Assembly: GCA_040508545.1 (NCBI GenBank)
Contig: JBEVMR010000004.1
Coordinates: 1 to 45,391, forward strand
From: VRUE01 sp040508545
GTDB taxonomy: Bacteria; Actinomycetota; Thermoleophilia; Solirubrobacterales; 70-9
Direction of reading: 5' to 3'
Length of the DNA stretch: 45,391 nt
The translations under genes and the position numbers were made by a program. The notes beneath the pieces are model-generated. The model was given only the letters and a program-made list of their open reading frames with translations. It searched no databases and had not been told where the DNA came from. This document shows, piece after piece, positions 6,877 to 14,291 of this stretch. Position 1 is the stretch's first letter. Every line of letters starts with the position of its first letter.

Positions 6877-9800
6877 TCAGCGAGCGCCGGCGCCGATCGA
6901 GCCGCGTGCCTCTTCGATCTCCCCGAGGCTGACCATCGCCCCGGTCCGCTCCGCGACGGCCGCCGCCTCGTCGAGTGCCTCCCGTGCTCCCTCGGCGCCA
7001 GCCGCGTCGCTGGCCAGAGCGAGCGCCCGCAGCGCCAGCGGCAACGACCAGAGCATGCCGCGCTCGCGGGCGAGGTCGCTCGCCCACCGAGCCAGCGAGA
7101 TCGCCTCCTCGGCTCGGCCGACTGCGGTCAGCGCTTCGGCCCGCAGGCCGGCGCGCCATGCCTCCATCTCGTCCCCGCCGTCGATCGCGGCGCGGTAGAC
7201 CCGCTCGGCTTCCTCGACCGACTCCAGCGCCGCCTCCGCTTCCCCGGCCGCGAGCTGGCAGCCGCCGAGGTTGGACAACGCCAGGCTGCGCGAGAAGACG
7301 TCGCCGAGCCGTTCGGTCAGCTCGCAGTTGCGCAGCGCCAGCGCCACCCCGGCGCCGGGATCGCTCCGCATCGTCATCATCAGCGACTGGTTGCTGCGGG
7401 TCCAGCTGGTGATCTCGGGATCGCCCTGCTCGGTGGCGATCCGCAGTGCCCGCTCGAACAGCTCTTCGGCTTCGTCGAGCTGCCCGCGCTCGCGCCGCGC
7501 TAGCCCCTTCGCCATCACCGCCCAGGCGTACGGGCTGCCGATCACGATCCCGGCGCCGGCGCCGCGGTCGTCGCCGCACAGCTCTAGCACCTCGTCGATT
7601 GCCCGTTCGAAGCCGTCGAAGTCGGCGGCGCAGAGGAACGCGTAGCAGCCGGCCGCTCGGATCGCGATCCGCAGGTGCAGGTCGCCGGATTCGTCGGCGA
7701 GGCGATTGGTCTCGGCGACCGAGGCGAGCCAGGTGTCGGCGACGTGGGGCAGGCCGGGGCGCGCGCTGGTCGCCATGCGCAGCAATGCCAGCGAGCGCAG
7801 GTCGCCAGTCCTAGTCGCGATCTCCTCGGCCTCGGCCACGAGGCGCGCTTCCTCCTCGTCGTCCATGCCCAGCCGCCAGGCGAAGTCGAGTTGCAGCAGC
7901 CGGGACATCACGCTGAGCGCCGTCGTCTCCTCGTTCTCCTCGAGCTCTTCGGTCAGCTCCGTCACCCGGCGCCAGAGGCGCAGCGCGTCGGCCGGCCGGC
8001 TGGTGCCCGTCCAGTAGGCGGCACGGGCCGACCAGCGGGCTGCTTCGAGCGTCTCGCGGCCTTCCTCCATGTGGTGGGCGATCAACGCCGCCAGCTCGTC
8101 GTGGCGCTCGGGGTTGAGCTCGACCATGGCCCGCGCCGTCGCGGCATGGGTGCCCGCCCGCTGTTCGGCGAGCTGGCTGCCGTAGGCCACCTCCCTGGTC
8201 AGCGGGTGGCGGAAGGCGAGCACGCGGCTGGGGTAGACCTCGGCTTCGTAGAGGAAGCCGGCGGCGATCAACTCGTCCAGCGGCGCCTCGCGCTCAGCGG
8301 CGTCGGCCAAGCCCGAGATCGAGCCGAGCGTGCTCTCGCCGACCTCCTTGCCGGCCACCGAGGCCGCCTGCAGCAGCCGCTTCGCCTCGGGGCCCAGCCG
8401 GTCGATCCGCGCCGCCAGCACCGTCTGCACGCTGGCCGGCACGCCGGCGTCCTCGACCGGGCGCGCCAGCCGGTAGGAGCCCCGCTCTCCCTCGAGGTTG
8501 CCGGCCTCGGCCAGCGCCCGCACGATCTCCTCGACGAAGAAGGGGTTGCCGGCGGTGCGCTCGTGGACCAGCTCGGCGAGCCCGTCGAGCGAGGGGTCCT
8601 CGCCCGCGAGGTCGCGCAGCAGCTCACGGGTGTCGCCGGGGCCGAGCGGCTCGAGCGAGATCTCGCGGTAGCCCGGTGGGCCGCTCCAGCTGTGCGTGTA
8701 CTCGGGGCGGAAGTTGACGACGACCAGCGTCTGCGTGTCCTCGACCGCGCCGAAGAGGTCGCCGAGCATGGCCGCGCTGCCCTCGTCGATCCAGTGCAGG
8801 TCCTCGATCACGGTGACGATCGGGTCGCGGCGGTTGGGCGCTCGCACCAGGCGGCAGACGATCGCCCTCAGCGCCCGCTGGCGCGCCTCGGCGCTGAGCT
8901 GCGGCGCCGGGCGGTCGGGGTCGGGGACGCCGAGGAAGTCGAAGAGGATGGGGAGGTCCTCGGTGAAGTCGGGGTCGAGCAGGAGCGCCCGGCCGGCGAC
9001 CTTCTCGCGCACGAGCCGCTCGGGATCGCCGTCGGCGATGCCGAAGTAGGCGCGCAGCATCTGCAGCACCGGCATGAAGGGGATCTCCCTTCCGTGCGCC
9101 TGCGCTTGCGCCTCGAAGACCTCGATGCCGCTGTCGCGGGCGCGTTCGGCGAACTCGTGGGAGAGGCGGCTCTTGCCGATGCCCGGCTCGGCGACGATCC
9201 CGACAACGCCACCTTCGCTGCTTTTCGCCCGCCCCAGTGACTCCGCCAGGATCGCCATCTCCTCGTCGCGCCCGACGAAGCGGGAGAAGCCGCGCTCGCG
9301 CGAGAGGTCGAGGCGGGAGCGGGCCGCGCCTACACCGGCCAGCTCGAAGACGCCGACCGGCTTGCTCGCTCCCTTGATCTCGAACTCACCCAGATCCTCG
9401 AGCTCGAAAAAGCCGCGCGCCAGCTCGGCGGTGGCCTCGGTCAGGTAGGCCTTGCCCGGCTCCGCCAGCGCCTCCATGCGCTGCGCGAGCCCGACCGTGT
9501 GGCCGATCGCCGTGTAGCCGCCCTCCTCGCCGGCGACGATCGCGCCGGCAACGACCTCACCCGAGTTGATCCCGATCCGCGCGGAGAAGTTGAGGCCGTG
9601 CACGCGGCGCAGCTCGGCCGCGTACTCGGCGATGTCGTCGAGCATCCGCAGCGCCGCGAAGCAGGCGCGGCGGGCGTGGTCCTCGTGGGCGACGGGGGCG
9701 CCGAAGACGGCCATGATCCCGTCGCCGGTGAATTTGTCGACGGTGCCCTCGAAGCGGCGCACCTCCTCGGCCAGGATCGAGAAGAAGCCCTGCATGATCT

Positions 9801-9945
9801 CCCGCCACTGCTCGGGGTCGTGCTGCTCGGCCAGGTCCATGGACCCCTGGACGTCGGCGAAGAGGACGGTGACCTGCTTACGCTCACCATCGGGCTCGAT
9901 GCGGTTCCCACTGGTCACGTATTCCGAATCGTACGCCCCGATCAC
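6877..9945 (-). CDS. Cyclase-homology domain / AAA-type ATPase / helical-repeat signalling protein
   Basis: 1022 residues. Residues 24-205 are a class III nucleotide cyclase homology domain: metal Asp D31 (LFADVQGS) and D75 (KFTGDG), and base-selecting Lys K71. Residues 220-600 are a STAND/AAA-type ATPase with FVGRDEEM, Walker A AEPGIGKS (252-259) and Walker B VTVIEDLHWID. The remaining 400 residues are Ala/Leu/Glu-rich helical repeats of TPR type. In the motif AIGHTVGLAQRME the Asn that stabilises the transition state in active cyclases is Gly (G152), although the Arg remains (R156), so cyclase activity is doubtful. An alternative GTG start at 9918 fits a TACGAT box (9928-9933) nine bases upstream. 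It is convergent with the SDR and divergent from the amidase. The stimulus it senses is unknown. Confidence 0.9.
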   Translation of the reverse strand: MIGAYDSEYVTSGNRIEPDGERKQVTVLFADVQGSMDLAEQHDPEQWREIMQGFFSILAEEVRRFEGTVDKFTGDGIMAVFGAPVAHEDHARRACFAALRMLDDIAEYAAELRRVHGLNFSARIGINSGEVVAGAIVAGEEGGYTAIGHTVGLAQRMEALAEPGKAYLTEATAELARGFFELEDLGEFEIKGASKPVGVFELAGVGAARSRLDLSRERGFSRFVGRDEEMAILAESLGRAKSSEGGVVGIVAEPGIGKSRLSHEFAERARDSGIEVFEAQAQAHGREIPFMPVLQMLRAYFGIADGDPERLVREKVAGRALLLDPDFTEDLPILFDFLGVPDPDRPAPQLSAEARQRALRAIVCRLVRAPNRRDPIVTVIEDLHWIDEGSAAMLGDLFGAVEDTQTLVVVNFRPEYTHSWSGPPGYREISLEPLGPGDTRELLRDLAGEDPSLDGLAELVHERTAGNPFFVEEIVRALAEAGNLEGERGSYRLARPVEDAGVPASVQTVLAARIDRLGPEAKRLLQAASVAGKEVGESTLGSISGLADAAEREAPLDELIAAGFLYEAEVYPSRVLAFRHPLTREVAYGSQLAEQRAGTHAATARAMVELNPERHDELAALIAHHMEEGRETLEAARWSARAAYWTGTSRPADALRLWRRVTELTEELEENEETTALSVMSRLLQLDFAWRLGMDDEEEARLVAEAEEIATRTGDLRSLALLRMATSARPGLPHVADTWLASVAETNRLADESGDLHLRIAIRAAGCYAFLCAADFDGFERAIDEVLELCGDDRGAGAGIVIGSPYAWAVMAKGLARRERGQLDEAEELFERALRIATEQGDPEITSWTRSNQSLMMTMRSDPGAGVALALRNCELTERLGDVFSRSLALSNLGGCQLAAGEAEAALESVEEAERVYRAAIDGGDEMEAWRAGLRAEALTAVGRAEEAISLARWASDLARERGMLWSLPLALRALALASDAAGAEGAREALDEAAAVAERTGAMVSLGEIEEARGSIGAGAR

Positions 9946-9948
9946 ACC

Positions 9949-9954
9949 TATACT
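9949..9954 (+). promoter_or_regulatory. Probable -10 box TATACT for the amidase-TetR operon
   Basis: TATACT would start transcription near 9961, leaving a leader of about 30 bases that contains the inverted repeat at 9973-9986. No good -35 is seen. The box lies close to the opposite-strand start of the cyclase gene. Confidence 0.45.
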
Positions 9955-9972
9955 GGCCCGACCGAAACCGAT

Positions 9973-9986
9973 TGACTGGTCAGTCA
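9973..9986. promoter_or_regulatory. Probable TetR operator, TGACTGGTCAGTCA
   Basis: Perfect 6-bp arms TGACTG and CAGTCA around GT, just downstream of the TATACT box and 7 bases before the amidase ATG. TetR-family regulators commonly bind such short palindromes, and a TetR gene is the second gene of this operon, so autoregulation is likely (inference). Confidence 0.55.
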
Positions 9987-9992
9987 GCCAGC

Positions 9993-10838
9993 ATGGAGAG
10001 GATCGAAGTGCGCGTAGCGGCGGTGCAGCTCAACTCGAACGGGGACAAGGCGCGGAACCTCGCCGCCGCCGAGCGCCTGGTGCGCGCCGCGGCCGCCGAG
10101 GGCGCCGAGCTGGTCGCCTTGCCGGAGAAGTGGAATCTGCTCGCGGCAGGCGAGCAGATGGCAGCCGGCGCCGAGCCGCTCGCCGGCCCGAGCCTCAGCG
10201 CCGCCCGCTCCTGGGCGCGCGAGCTGGGCATCCACCTGCTCGCCGGCAGCATCGCCGAGCGAGGGGAGGGGGAGAAGGCCTTCAACACCTCGGTCCTGAT
10301 CGGCCCTGAGGGCGATGATCTCGCCGCCTACCGCAAGATCCACATGTTCGACGTCGAAGCCGGTGGAGTGGCCTACCGCGAGTCCGAGCACGAGCAGCCC
10401 GGCGAGGAGATCGTCTCGGCCCCGGTCGACGGCCTCGAGCTCGGCCTGAGCGTCTGTTACGACCTGCGCTTCCCCGAGCTGTACCGGATCCTCGCCGTGC
10501 GGGGCGCCCAGCTGATCGCCGCGCCCTCGGCCTTCACGGCCGCCACCGGGCGCGATCACTGGCAGGTGCTGCTGCGCGCCCGCGCGATCGAGAACCAAGT
10601 CTTCGTCATCGCTCCCAACCAGTTCGGTGAGGCGCCGCCCCACTACAGCTCCTTCGGGCATTCGGCGATCGTCGACCCCTGGGGCGTGGAGCTTGCCGTA
10701 GCCCCGGAGGAAGAGTGCTTCGTCGCCGCCGAGCTCGACCTCGCCGCCCAGGAGCGGACTCGCGACGAGCTGCCCTCGCTCGCCAACCGCCGGCCCCAGG
10801 CCTACCGCTGGCCGCAGCTGCTGGAGGCACACGCCTGA
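9993..10838 (+). CDS. Carbon-nitrogen hydrolase (nitrilase superfamily amidase)
   Basis: 281 residues from the ATG at 9993. The catalytic triad of the superfamily is visible: E45 (ALPEKW), K115 (YRKIHMFD) and C155 (LSVCYDLRFPELYR). These motifs match the Nit1/Nit2 branch, whose members hydrolyse omega-amides such as alpha-ketoglutaramate or deaminated glutathione; the exact substrate is inference. The protein is cytosolic (no signal peptide). It shares a base with the next start (TGATG), so it is coupled to the TetR gene. A GTG at 10008 is a possible shorter start. Confidence 0.9.
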   Translation: MERIEVRVAAVQLNSNGDKARNLAAAERLVRAAAAEGAELVALPEKWNLLAAGEQMAAGAEPLAGPSLSAARSWARELGIHLLAGSIAERGEGEKAFNTSVLIGPEGDDLAAYRKIHMFDVEAGGVAYRESEHEQPGEEIVSAPVDGLELGLSVCYDLRFPELYRILAVRGAQLIAAPSAFTAATGRDHWQVLLRARAIENQVFVIAPNQFGEAPPHYSSFGHSAIVDPWGVELAVAPEEECFVAAELDLAAQERTRDELPSLANRRPQAYRWPQLLEAHA

Positions 10839-11440
10839 TGGCCTCCAAAGCGCCGCCGGTCGACAAGCGCCGGCAGATCCTCGACGCGGCGGTTCGCGTC
10901 TTTGCCCGCCAGGGCTTCCACTCGACCCGGGTCGCCGACATCGCCGACGAGGCGGGGGTGGCCTACGGCCTCGTCTACCACTACTTCAAGTCCAAGGACG
11001 AGGTCCTCAACGAGCTCTTCAGCGAGCGCTGGTCGCTGCTCCTTGCCGCGATCGAGGAGGCCGACGGCAGCGCGGAGAGCCCGCGGGCCAAGCTAGAGGC
11101 GGTCGCCGGCTTCATCGTCGATTCCTACCGCTACGACCCGGAGCTGATGAAGGTGATCATCGTCGAGGTCACCCGCGCCGCCAACTCCTTCGGCCGCACC
11201 CATCTGCCCGAGATTCGCCGCGCTTATGACTCGATCGCCAAGATCGTCGCCGACGGGCAGGCGGCCGGCGCCTTCCGTCGCGACATCGACCCGACCTTCG
11301 CTTCGATGTCCTTCTACGGTGCGATCGAGCAGCTGCTCTCGGGCTGGATCTTCGACGTGATTCCCGCCTCCGACACAGACTTCGAGCAGGCAAAGACTCT
11401 TGTCACCGCGACGATCTGCGACGGTCTCGAGCCGCGATAG
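10838..11440 (+). CDS. TetR/AcrR-family transcriptional regulator
   Basis: 200 residues. The N-terminal HTH is clear at residues 11-60: RRQILDAAVRVFARQGF, TRVADIADEAGVAYGLVYHYF, KSKDEVLNELF. The ligand-binding C-terminal part resembles the FadR/FabR-like group of TetR proteins that respond to acyl-CoAs (PELMKVIIVEVTRAANSFG), but this is a weak resemblance. The start overlaps the amidase stop by one base. The palindrome at 9973-9986 before the operon is its likely operator. It could control the amidase and itself. Confidence 0.92.
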   Translation: MASKAPPVDKRRQILDAAVRVFARQGFHSTRVADIADEAGVAYGLVYHYFKSKDEVLNELFSERWSLLLAAIEEADGSAESPRAKLEAVAGFIVDSYRYDPELMKVIIVEVTRAANSFGRTHLPEIRRAYDSIAKIVADGQAAGAFRRDIDPTFASMSFYGAIEQLLSGWIFDVIPASDTDFEQAKTLVTATICDGLEPR

Positions 11441-11441
11441 G

Positions 11442-11447
11442 TAAGGT
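11442..11447 (+). promoter_or_regulatory. -10-like TAAGGT, 8 bases before the DUF4235 ATG
   Basis: TAAGGT followed by 8 bases and ATG at 11456, with no Shine-Dalgarno. This spacing would put the transcript start at or next to the start codon. Confidence 0.45.
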
Positions 11448-11455
11448 CGGCGGCG

Positions 11456-11590
11456 ATGGACAACGACATCGTCAAACGACTCGTCTGGAGCGGCATGCTC
11501 GCCGGGGTTGGCGCCCTGGCCAGCGTCGTCGCGACCCGGGCCGCCGGAATCCTCTACCGCCGGCTCTTCGACGAGGATCCGCCGGAGTAG
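11456..11590 (+). CDS. Small membrane protein, DUF4235-like
   Basis: 44 residues (MDNDIVKRLVWSGMLAGVG...), with one hydrophobic helix (about residues 11-33) and a short charged tail RRLFDEDPPE. Actinobacteria commonly carry a small DUF4235 protein next to a holin-like protein and a DUF3618 protein, as here. It lies 7 bases before the next gene. Function unknown; probably an inner-membrane accessory factor of the three-gene unit. Assignment rests on the length, the TM segment and the neighbours. Confidence 0.7.
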   Translation: MDNDIVKRLVWSGMLAGVGALASVVATRAAGILYRRLFDEDPPE

Positions 11591-11597
11591 CGCGTCC

Positions 11598-12059
11598 GTG
11601 GCCGCCGACCCGACTCAGACTCCCCCTCCGCCGCCGGACCCTGATCAGCGCTCGGTCTCCGAGCTGGTCTTCGACGTCTCCGAACGGGCCTCCTCGCTGG
11701 TGCGCGAGGAGATCGAGCTCGCCAAGGCTGAGGTCTCGGAGAAAGTCACCAAGCTCCTGCGCGGCTCGGTCGTCGGCATCGCCGCTGGCACCTTTGCCTT
11801 CCTCGCCCTGATCCTGATCATGCACGGTGTTGCCTGGCTGCTGGCCGAAGAGCTCTTCGACGGCAACGTCTGGCCGGGCTACTTCGTCGAGGCGGCGCTC
11901 TTCCTCTTGGTCGCGGCTGCCGCGGGCCTCTTCGCCTACCGGTCGCTGCAGGCCGGCGCCCCGCCGGTGCCGGAGCAGGCGATCGAAGAGGCGAAGCAGA
12001 TCAGGTCGACCCTGGAAGGGCAACCTGAGGCTGCGCCCCCGGTGGAGGCGCCGAAATGA
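11598..12059 (+). CDS. Holin-like membrane protein (phage holin family / Actinobacterial holin-X type)
   Basis: 153 residues from the GTG at 11598. It begins with a Pro-rich cytosolic segment, then the amphipathic stretch VSELVFDVSERASSLVREEIELAKAEVSEKV typical of the family, and two TM helices (about residues 55-82 and 95-118), with an acidic Pro-rich tail. Despite the family name, these are chromosomal proteins and there is no phage gene nearby. It overlaps the DUF3618 gene by 4 bases (ATGA). A structural role in the membrane is likely, but the function is unproven. Confidence 0.85.
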   Translation: MAADPTQTPPPPPDPDQRSVSELVFDVSERASSLVREEIELAKAEVSEKVTKLLRGSVVGIAAGTFAFLALILIMHGVAWLLAEELFDGNVWPGYFVEAALFLLVAAAAGLFAYRSLQAGAPPVPEQAIEEAKQIRSTLEGQPEAAPPVEAPK

Positions 12060-12277
12060 GCGCCGGAACGCCAGGCCGCTCGCCGGCCGAGATCCGCCGC
12101 GACATCGACCTGCAGCGCCAGGACCTTGGCCGCTCGGTCGAAGCGCTGCGCGGCAAGGTCGCCGAGCTGACCGACTGGCGCCGCCAGGTGAGCGAGCACC
12201 GCAGCCAGCTGATCGTCGGCGCCGCAGTGGCGGGCTTTGCCCTGGGCGGGCTGATGATGCTCCGCCGCAGGCGCTAG
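12056..12277 (+). CDS. DUF3618 small membrane protein
   Basis: 73 residues. The N-terminal helix RSPAEIRRDIDLQRQDLGRSVEALRGKVAEL is the DUF3618 hallmark and is followed by a single TM helix (about 49-68) ending in RRRR. It is translationally coupled to the holin-like gene by ATGA. These proteins co-occur with DUF4235 and holin-like proteins in actinobacteria. Its stop overlaps the 3' end of the convergent DegV gene by 4 bases. Confidence 0.85.
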   Translation: MSAGTPGRSPAEIRRDIDLQRQDLGRSVEALRGKVAELTDWRRQVSEHRSQLIVGAAVAGFALGGLMMLRRRR

Positions 12278-13149
12278 CTCAAAACGGCCTTCGAGACCGA
12301 GCCGATCCCCAGCAGGCCGGGGCCGACGTGGGCGCCGAGGACGGCGCCGATCTCGGAGACGAAGGCCGGCTCGCAGCCGAAGATCTCGCGGCCGTCGTCG
12401 ACCAGGGCGGCCGCAGTCTCGTCGTCCTGGATGTACTGGACGACCCAGGCGTCGAGGCCGGACTCGTGGCGCTCGCGGGCGTAGTCGCGCAGCCGCTCGA
12501 TCGAGCGGGCGCGGGTGCGGACCCGCTCCACCGGGGTGATCTCCTCCTCCAGCGTCAGGATCGGCTTGATCTTCAGCGCCGAGCCGATGAAGGCGCTGGC
12601 GCCGCCGATCCGGCCACCGCGCCGCAGGTACTCGAGGGTGTCGATCGCGAACCACATCTTCAGCTCCTCGCGGGTCTGCTCGGCGCGGGCGAGAGTCGCC
12701 TCGGCATCGCTGCCGGACGCGGCCGCCGCCGCAGCGCCGAGCGCGCAGAGGCCCATCCCGCCCGCGGCCGAGCGCGAGTCGAAGACCGTGATTCGCTCAC
12801 CGCCCTTGCCCTCGTCGATCAGGCGCTGGCGGGCTTGGTTGGCGGCCTCGCAGGTGCCGGAGATCCCAGCCGAGATGTGGACCGAGACGATTTCGCGCCC
12901 GGCCTCGAGCAGCGGCTCGTAGACGGCGATGAAGTCGCCGACCGATGGCTGGGAGGTCGTCGCGCCCCCCTCGGAGGCACGCAGGCGCTCGAAGAAGCCG
13001 CTGTAGTCGTCAACCTCCATCTCGCGCTGCTGCTCGCCGTCGATCGAGACGTAGAGGCTGACCACCTTGATATCGCGTTGGGCGAGGAGGTCGAGGGGAA
13101 GGTAGGCCGTGCTGTCGCAGACGACGGCGGTGGGAGCGGTCGGGGTCAA
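12274..13149 (-). CDS. DegV family fatty-acid-binding protein
   Basis: 291 residues from a TTG at 13149, which sits just before the conserved start TAVVCDSTAYLP. DegV/FakB proteins hold a fatty acid in a deep pocket and, with FakA kinase, present it for phosphorylation. Visible are CDSTAYLP, TTSQPSVGDF, ISAGISGTCEAANQA, FDSRSAAGGMGLCA and the end motif AHVGPGLLGIG. No FakA gene is in the window. A GAGAAT box 8 bases before the TTG could serve as a near-leaderless promoter. The frame stays open further upstream but runs into the promoter of the ErpA-like gene, so the longer form is unlikely. Confidence 0.88.
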   Translation of the reverse strand: MTPTAPTAVVCDSTAYLPLDLLAQRDIKVVSLYVSIDGEQQREMEVDDYSGFFERLRASEGGATTSQPSVGDFIAVYEPLLEAGREIVSVHISAGISGTCEAANQARQRLIDEGKGGERITVFDSRSAAGGMGLCALGAAAAAASGSDAEATLARAEQTREELKMWFAIDTLEYLRRGGRIGGASAFIGSALKIKPILTLEEEITPVERVRTRARSIERLRDYARERHESGLDAWVVQYIQDDETAAALVDDGREIFGCEPAFVSEIGAVLGAHVGPGLLGIGSVSKAVLS

Positions 13150-13176
13150 GGAAGCCGATTCTCGCAGACCTGCCGC

Positions 13177-13182
13177 TACACT
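13177..13182 (+). promoter_or_regulatory. -10-like TACACT, 7 bases before the erpA-like GTG
   Basis: TACACT, then 7 bases, then GTG at 13190. No Shine-Dalgarno is present, so a leaderless transcript is likely. Confidence 0.5.
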
Positions 13183-13189
13183 TAATGAA

Positions 13190-13570
13190 GTGACTGAGGC
13201 GACCACCGACAGCCCACAAGAGGCGATCACTCTCACCGGCAAGGCGGCCGAGAAGATCGGCGAGCTGCTGGGCGGACAGGCGGATGCCGAGGACCAGGCG
13301 CTGCGCGTCGCGGTCCGCGGCGGCGGCTGCTCCGGCTTCCAGTACGCGCTCGCCTTCGATCGCGCCAAGGAGGAGGACCACGTCTTCGAGGTCGACGGCG
13401 TCGCCGTCGTCGTCGACAAGGTCAGCATGCAGTTCGTCTTCGGTTCGGAGGTCGACTACGTAGAAGGCTTGCAAGGGGCGGGCTTTCAGGTCAATAACCC
13501 CAACGTCGTTGCTGCCTGTGGTTGCGGTTCCTCTTTCCAAGTGAAAGAGGACGCCGCAGCCGCCGTCTGA
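13190..13570 (+). CDS. erpA: Iron-sulfur cluster insertion protein (HesB/IscA/ErpA family)
   Basis: 126 residues from the GTG at 13190. A-type carriers receive an Fe-S cluster from a scaffold and hand it to apo-enzymes. The three cluster-ligand cysteines are visible: C in GGGCSGFQY and the C-terminal pair CGCGSSF. The first 15 residues are a variable tail. It faces a monothiol glutaredoxin, a BolA protein and a ferredoxin reductase on the opposite strand, a cluster-handling neighbourhood. The symbol follows family similarity; IscA cannot be excluded. Confidence 0.9.
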   Translation: MTEATTDSPQEAITLTGKAAEKIGELLGGQADAEDQALRVAVRGGGCSGFQYALAFDRAKEEDHVFEVDGVAVVVDKVSMQFVFGSEVDYVEGLQGAGFQVNNPNVVAACGCGSSFQVKEDAAAAV

Positions 13571-13599
13571 CCGGCGCATCTCGGCGTCCTCGGTCGCTC

Positions 13600-13614
13600 G
13601 CGTGCAGAGCACGC
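13600..13614. terminator. Short hairpin GCGTGC-AGA-GCACGC after the erpA-like gene
   Basis: A 6-bp GC stem with a 3-base loop, 30 bases after the stop at 13570. No U-tract follows, so it would be a weak or factor-assisted terminator. Confidence 0.35.
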
Positions 13615-13642
13615 CACGCTCCCTGCGTCCTTGATCTGCTTG

Positions 13643-13659
13643 GCCAGCCGACGGCTGGC
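13643..13659 (-). terminator. Hairpin directly after the glutaredoxin stop
   Basis: Arms GCCAGCC (13643-13649) and GGCTGGC (13653-13659) with a 3-base loop. On the minus strand it begins at the last base of the TAG stop. It may terminate both convergent transcripts. There is no T-run. Confidence 0.4.
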
Positions 13660-14039
13660 TATTCGATTTGCAGCGGCGGTGACTGCGCTGGCGCGGGGGC
13701 CTGCGGTGCCTCGGCCGGCTGCTCCACCCCTAGTGCCTCGGCCAGCTCGCCGGAGGCGAGCATCTCCTCGACGATGTCGGCGCCGCCGAGCAGCTCGCCG
13801 TTGACGTAGAGCTGGGGGAAGGTCTGCCAGTCGGAGATCTCGGTCGTCACCTCGCGCAGCGGCTGCAGTGCGGGGAGGACGTCGACGGCGCCGTACTCGA
13901 CGTCCATCGTGTCGAGCACCTGGACCACGCGCATCGAGAAGCCGCAGCGCGGCATCTCCGGCGTCCCTTTCATGAAGAGCAGCACCGGGTTGGCGGCGAT
14001 CAGCTCCTCGACTTTCTCCTTCAGCTGCGGATCGGCCAT
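13659..14039 (-). CDS. grxD: Monothiol glutaredoxin (Grx4/GrxD type)
   Basis: 126 residues from the ATG at 14039. The active-site motif is CGFS (PRCGFSMRVV), which defines class II monothiol glutaredoxins. These bind a [2Fe-2S] cluster with glutathione or another low-molecular thiol and partner with BolA. FMKGTPEMP, TFPQLYVNGELLGGADIV and the glutathione-site residues are conserved. The C-terminal 20 residues are an Ala/Pro-rich tail that is not part of the fold. The BolA gene lies 13 bases upstream, so a Grx-BolA complex is a strong inference. In an actinobacterium the natural thiol may not be glutathione. Confidence 0.93.
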   Translation of the reverse strand: MADPQLKEKVEELIAANPVLLFMKGTPEMPRCGFSMRVVQVLDTMDVEYGAVDVLPALQPLREVTTEISDWQTFPQLYVNGELLGGADIVEEMLASGELAEALGVEQPAEAPQAPAPAQSPPLQIE

Positions 14040-14045
14040 GGCCAC

Positions 14046-14051
14046 AGACTA
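14046..14051 (-). promoter_or_regulatory. -10-like TAGTCT, 6 bases before the glutaredoxin ATG
   Basis: TAGTCT on the minus strand followed by GTGGCC and ATG (14039). It lies in the 13-base gap after the bolA stop and could give a separate leaderless transcript within the operon. Confidence 0.4.
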
Positions 14052-14052
14052 G

Positions 14053-14286
14053 CTATCCCGCGACGTCGGTCTTGATCGAGAGGGCGTGGATCTGCCCGTC
14101 CTCGAAGCGCTCCTTGACCGCGGCCTTGACCAGCCGATGCTGATCGATCCGCGAAAGGCCCGCGAACTGCGGCGCCTTGACGGTTGCGCGCAGGTGCTGG
14201 CCGCCTCCGTCTTCGTCCTCCACCGCGACCTCCGCGCCGGGCAGCGACGCCTCGATCATCGATTTCAGCTCGGCGAGGTCGACCAC
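14053..14286 (-). CDS. bolA: BolA family protein
   Basis: 77 residues from the GTG at 14286, five bases after the ferredoxin-reductase stop. BolA proteins bind CGFS glutaredoxins through a bridging [2Fe-2S] cluster and affect iron and Fe-S homeostasis. The fold is visible: LKSMIEASLPGAEVAVED, then HLRATVKAPQFAGLSRIDQHRLVKAAV and the C-terminal IHALSIKT. The helix-turn-helix-like region with H50 (QHRLVKAAV) carries the usual His ligand. It is sandwiched between the reductase and the glutaredoxin on the minus strand, which suggests co-transcription. Confidence 0.9.
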   Translation of the reverse strand: MVDLAELKSMIEASLPGAEVAVEDEDGGGQHLRATVKAPQFAGLSRIDQHRLVKAAVKERFEDGQIHALSIKTDVAG

Positions 14287-14291
14287 GACGC

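Noticed and set aside
7675..9240. Long open frame opposite the cyclase/ATPase gene
   Set aside because: It is a shadow of GC-rich codon bias; the translated sequence is Arg/Gly/Asp-rich without motifs, while the minus strand carries Walker and cyclase motifs.
11598..12059. Prophage suggested by a holin-like gene
   Set aside because: No capsid, integrase, endolysin or terminase is near; the DUF4235/holin-like/DUF3618 trio is chromosomal in actinobacteria.
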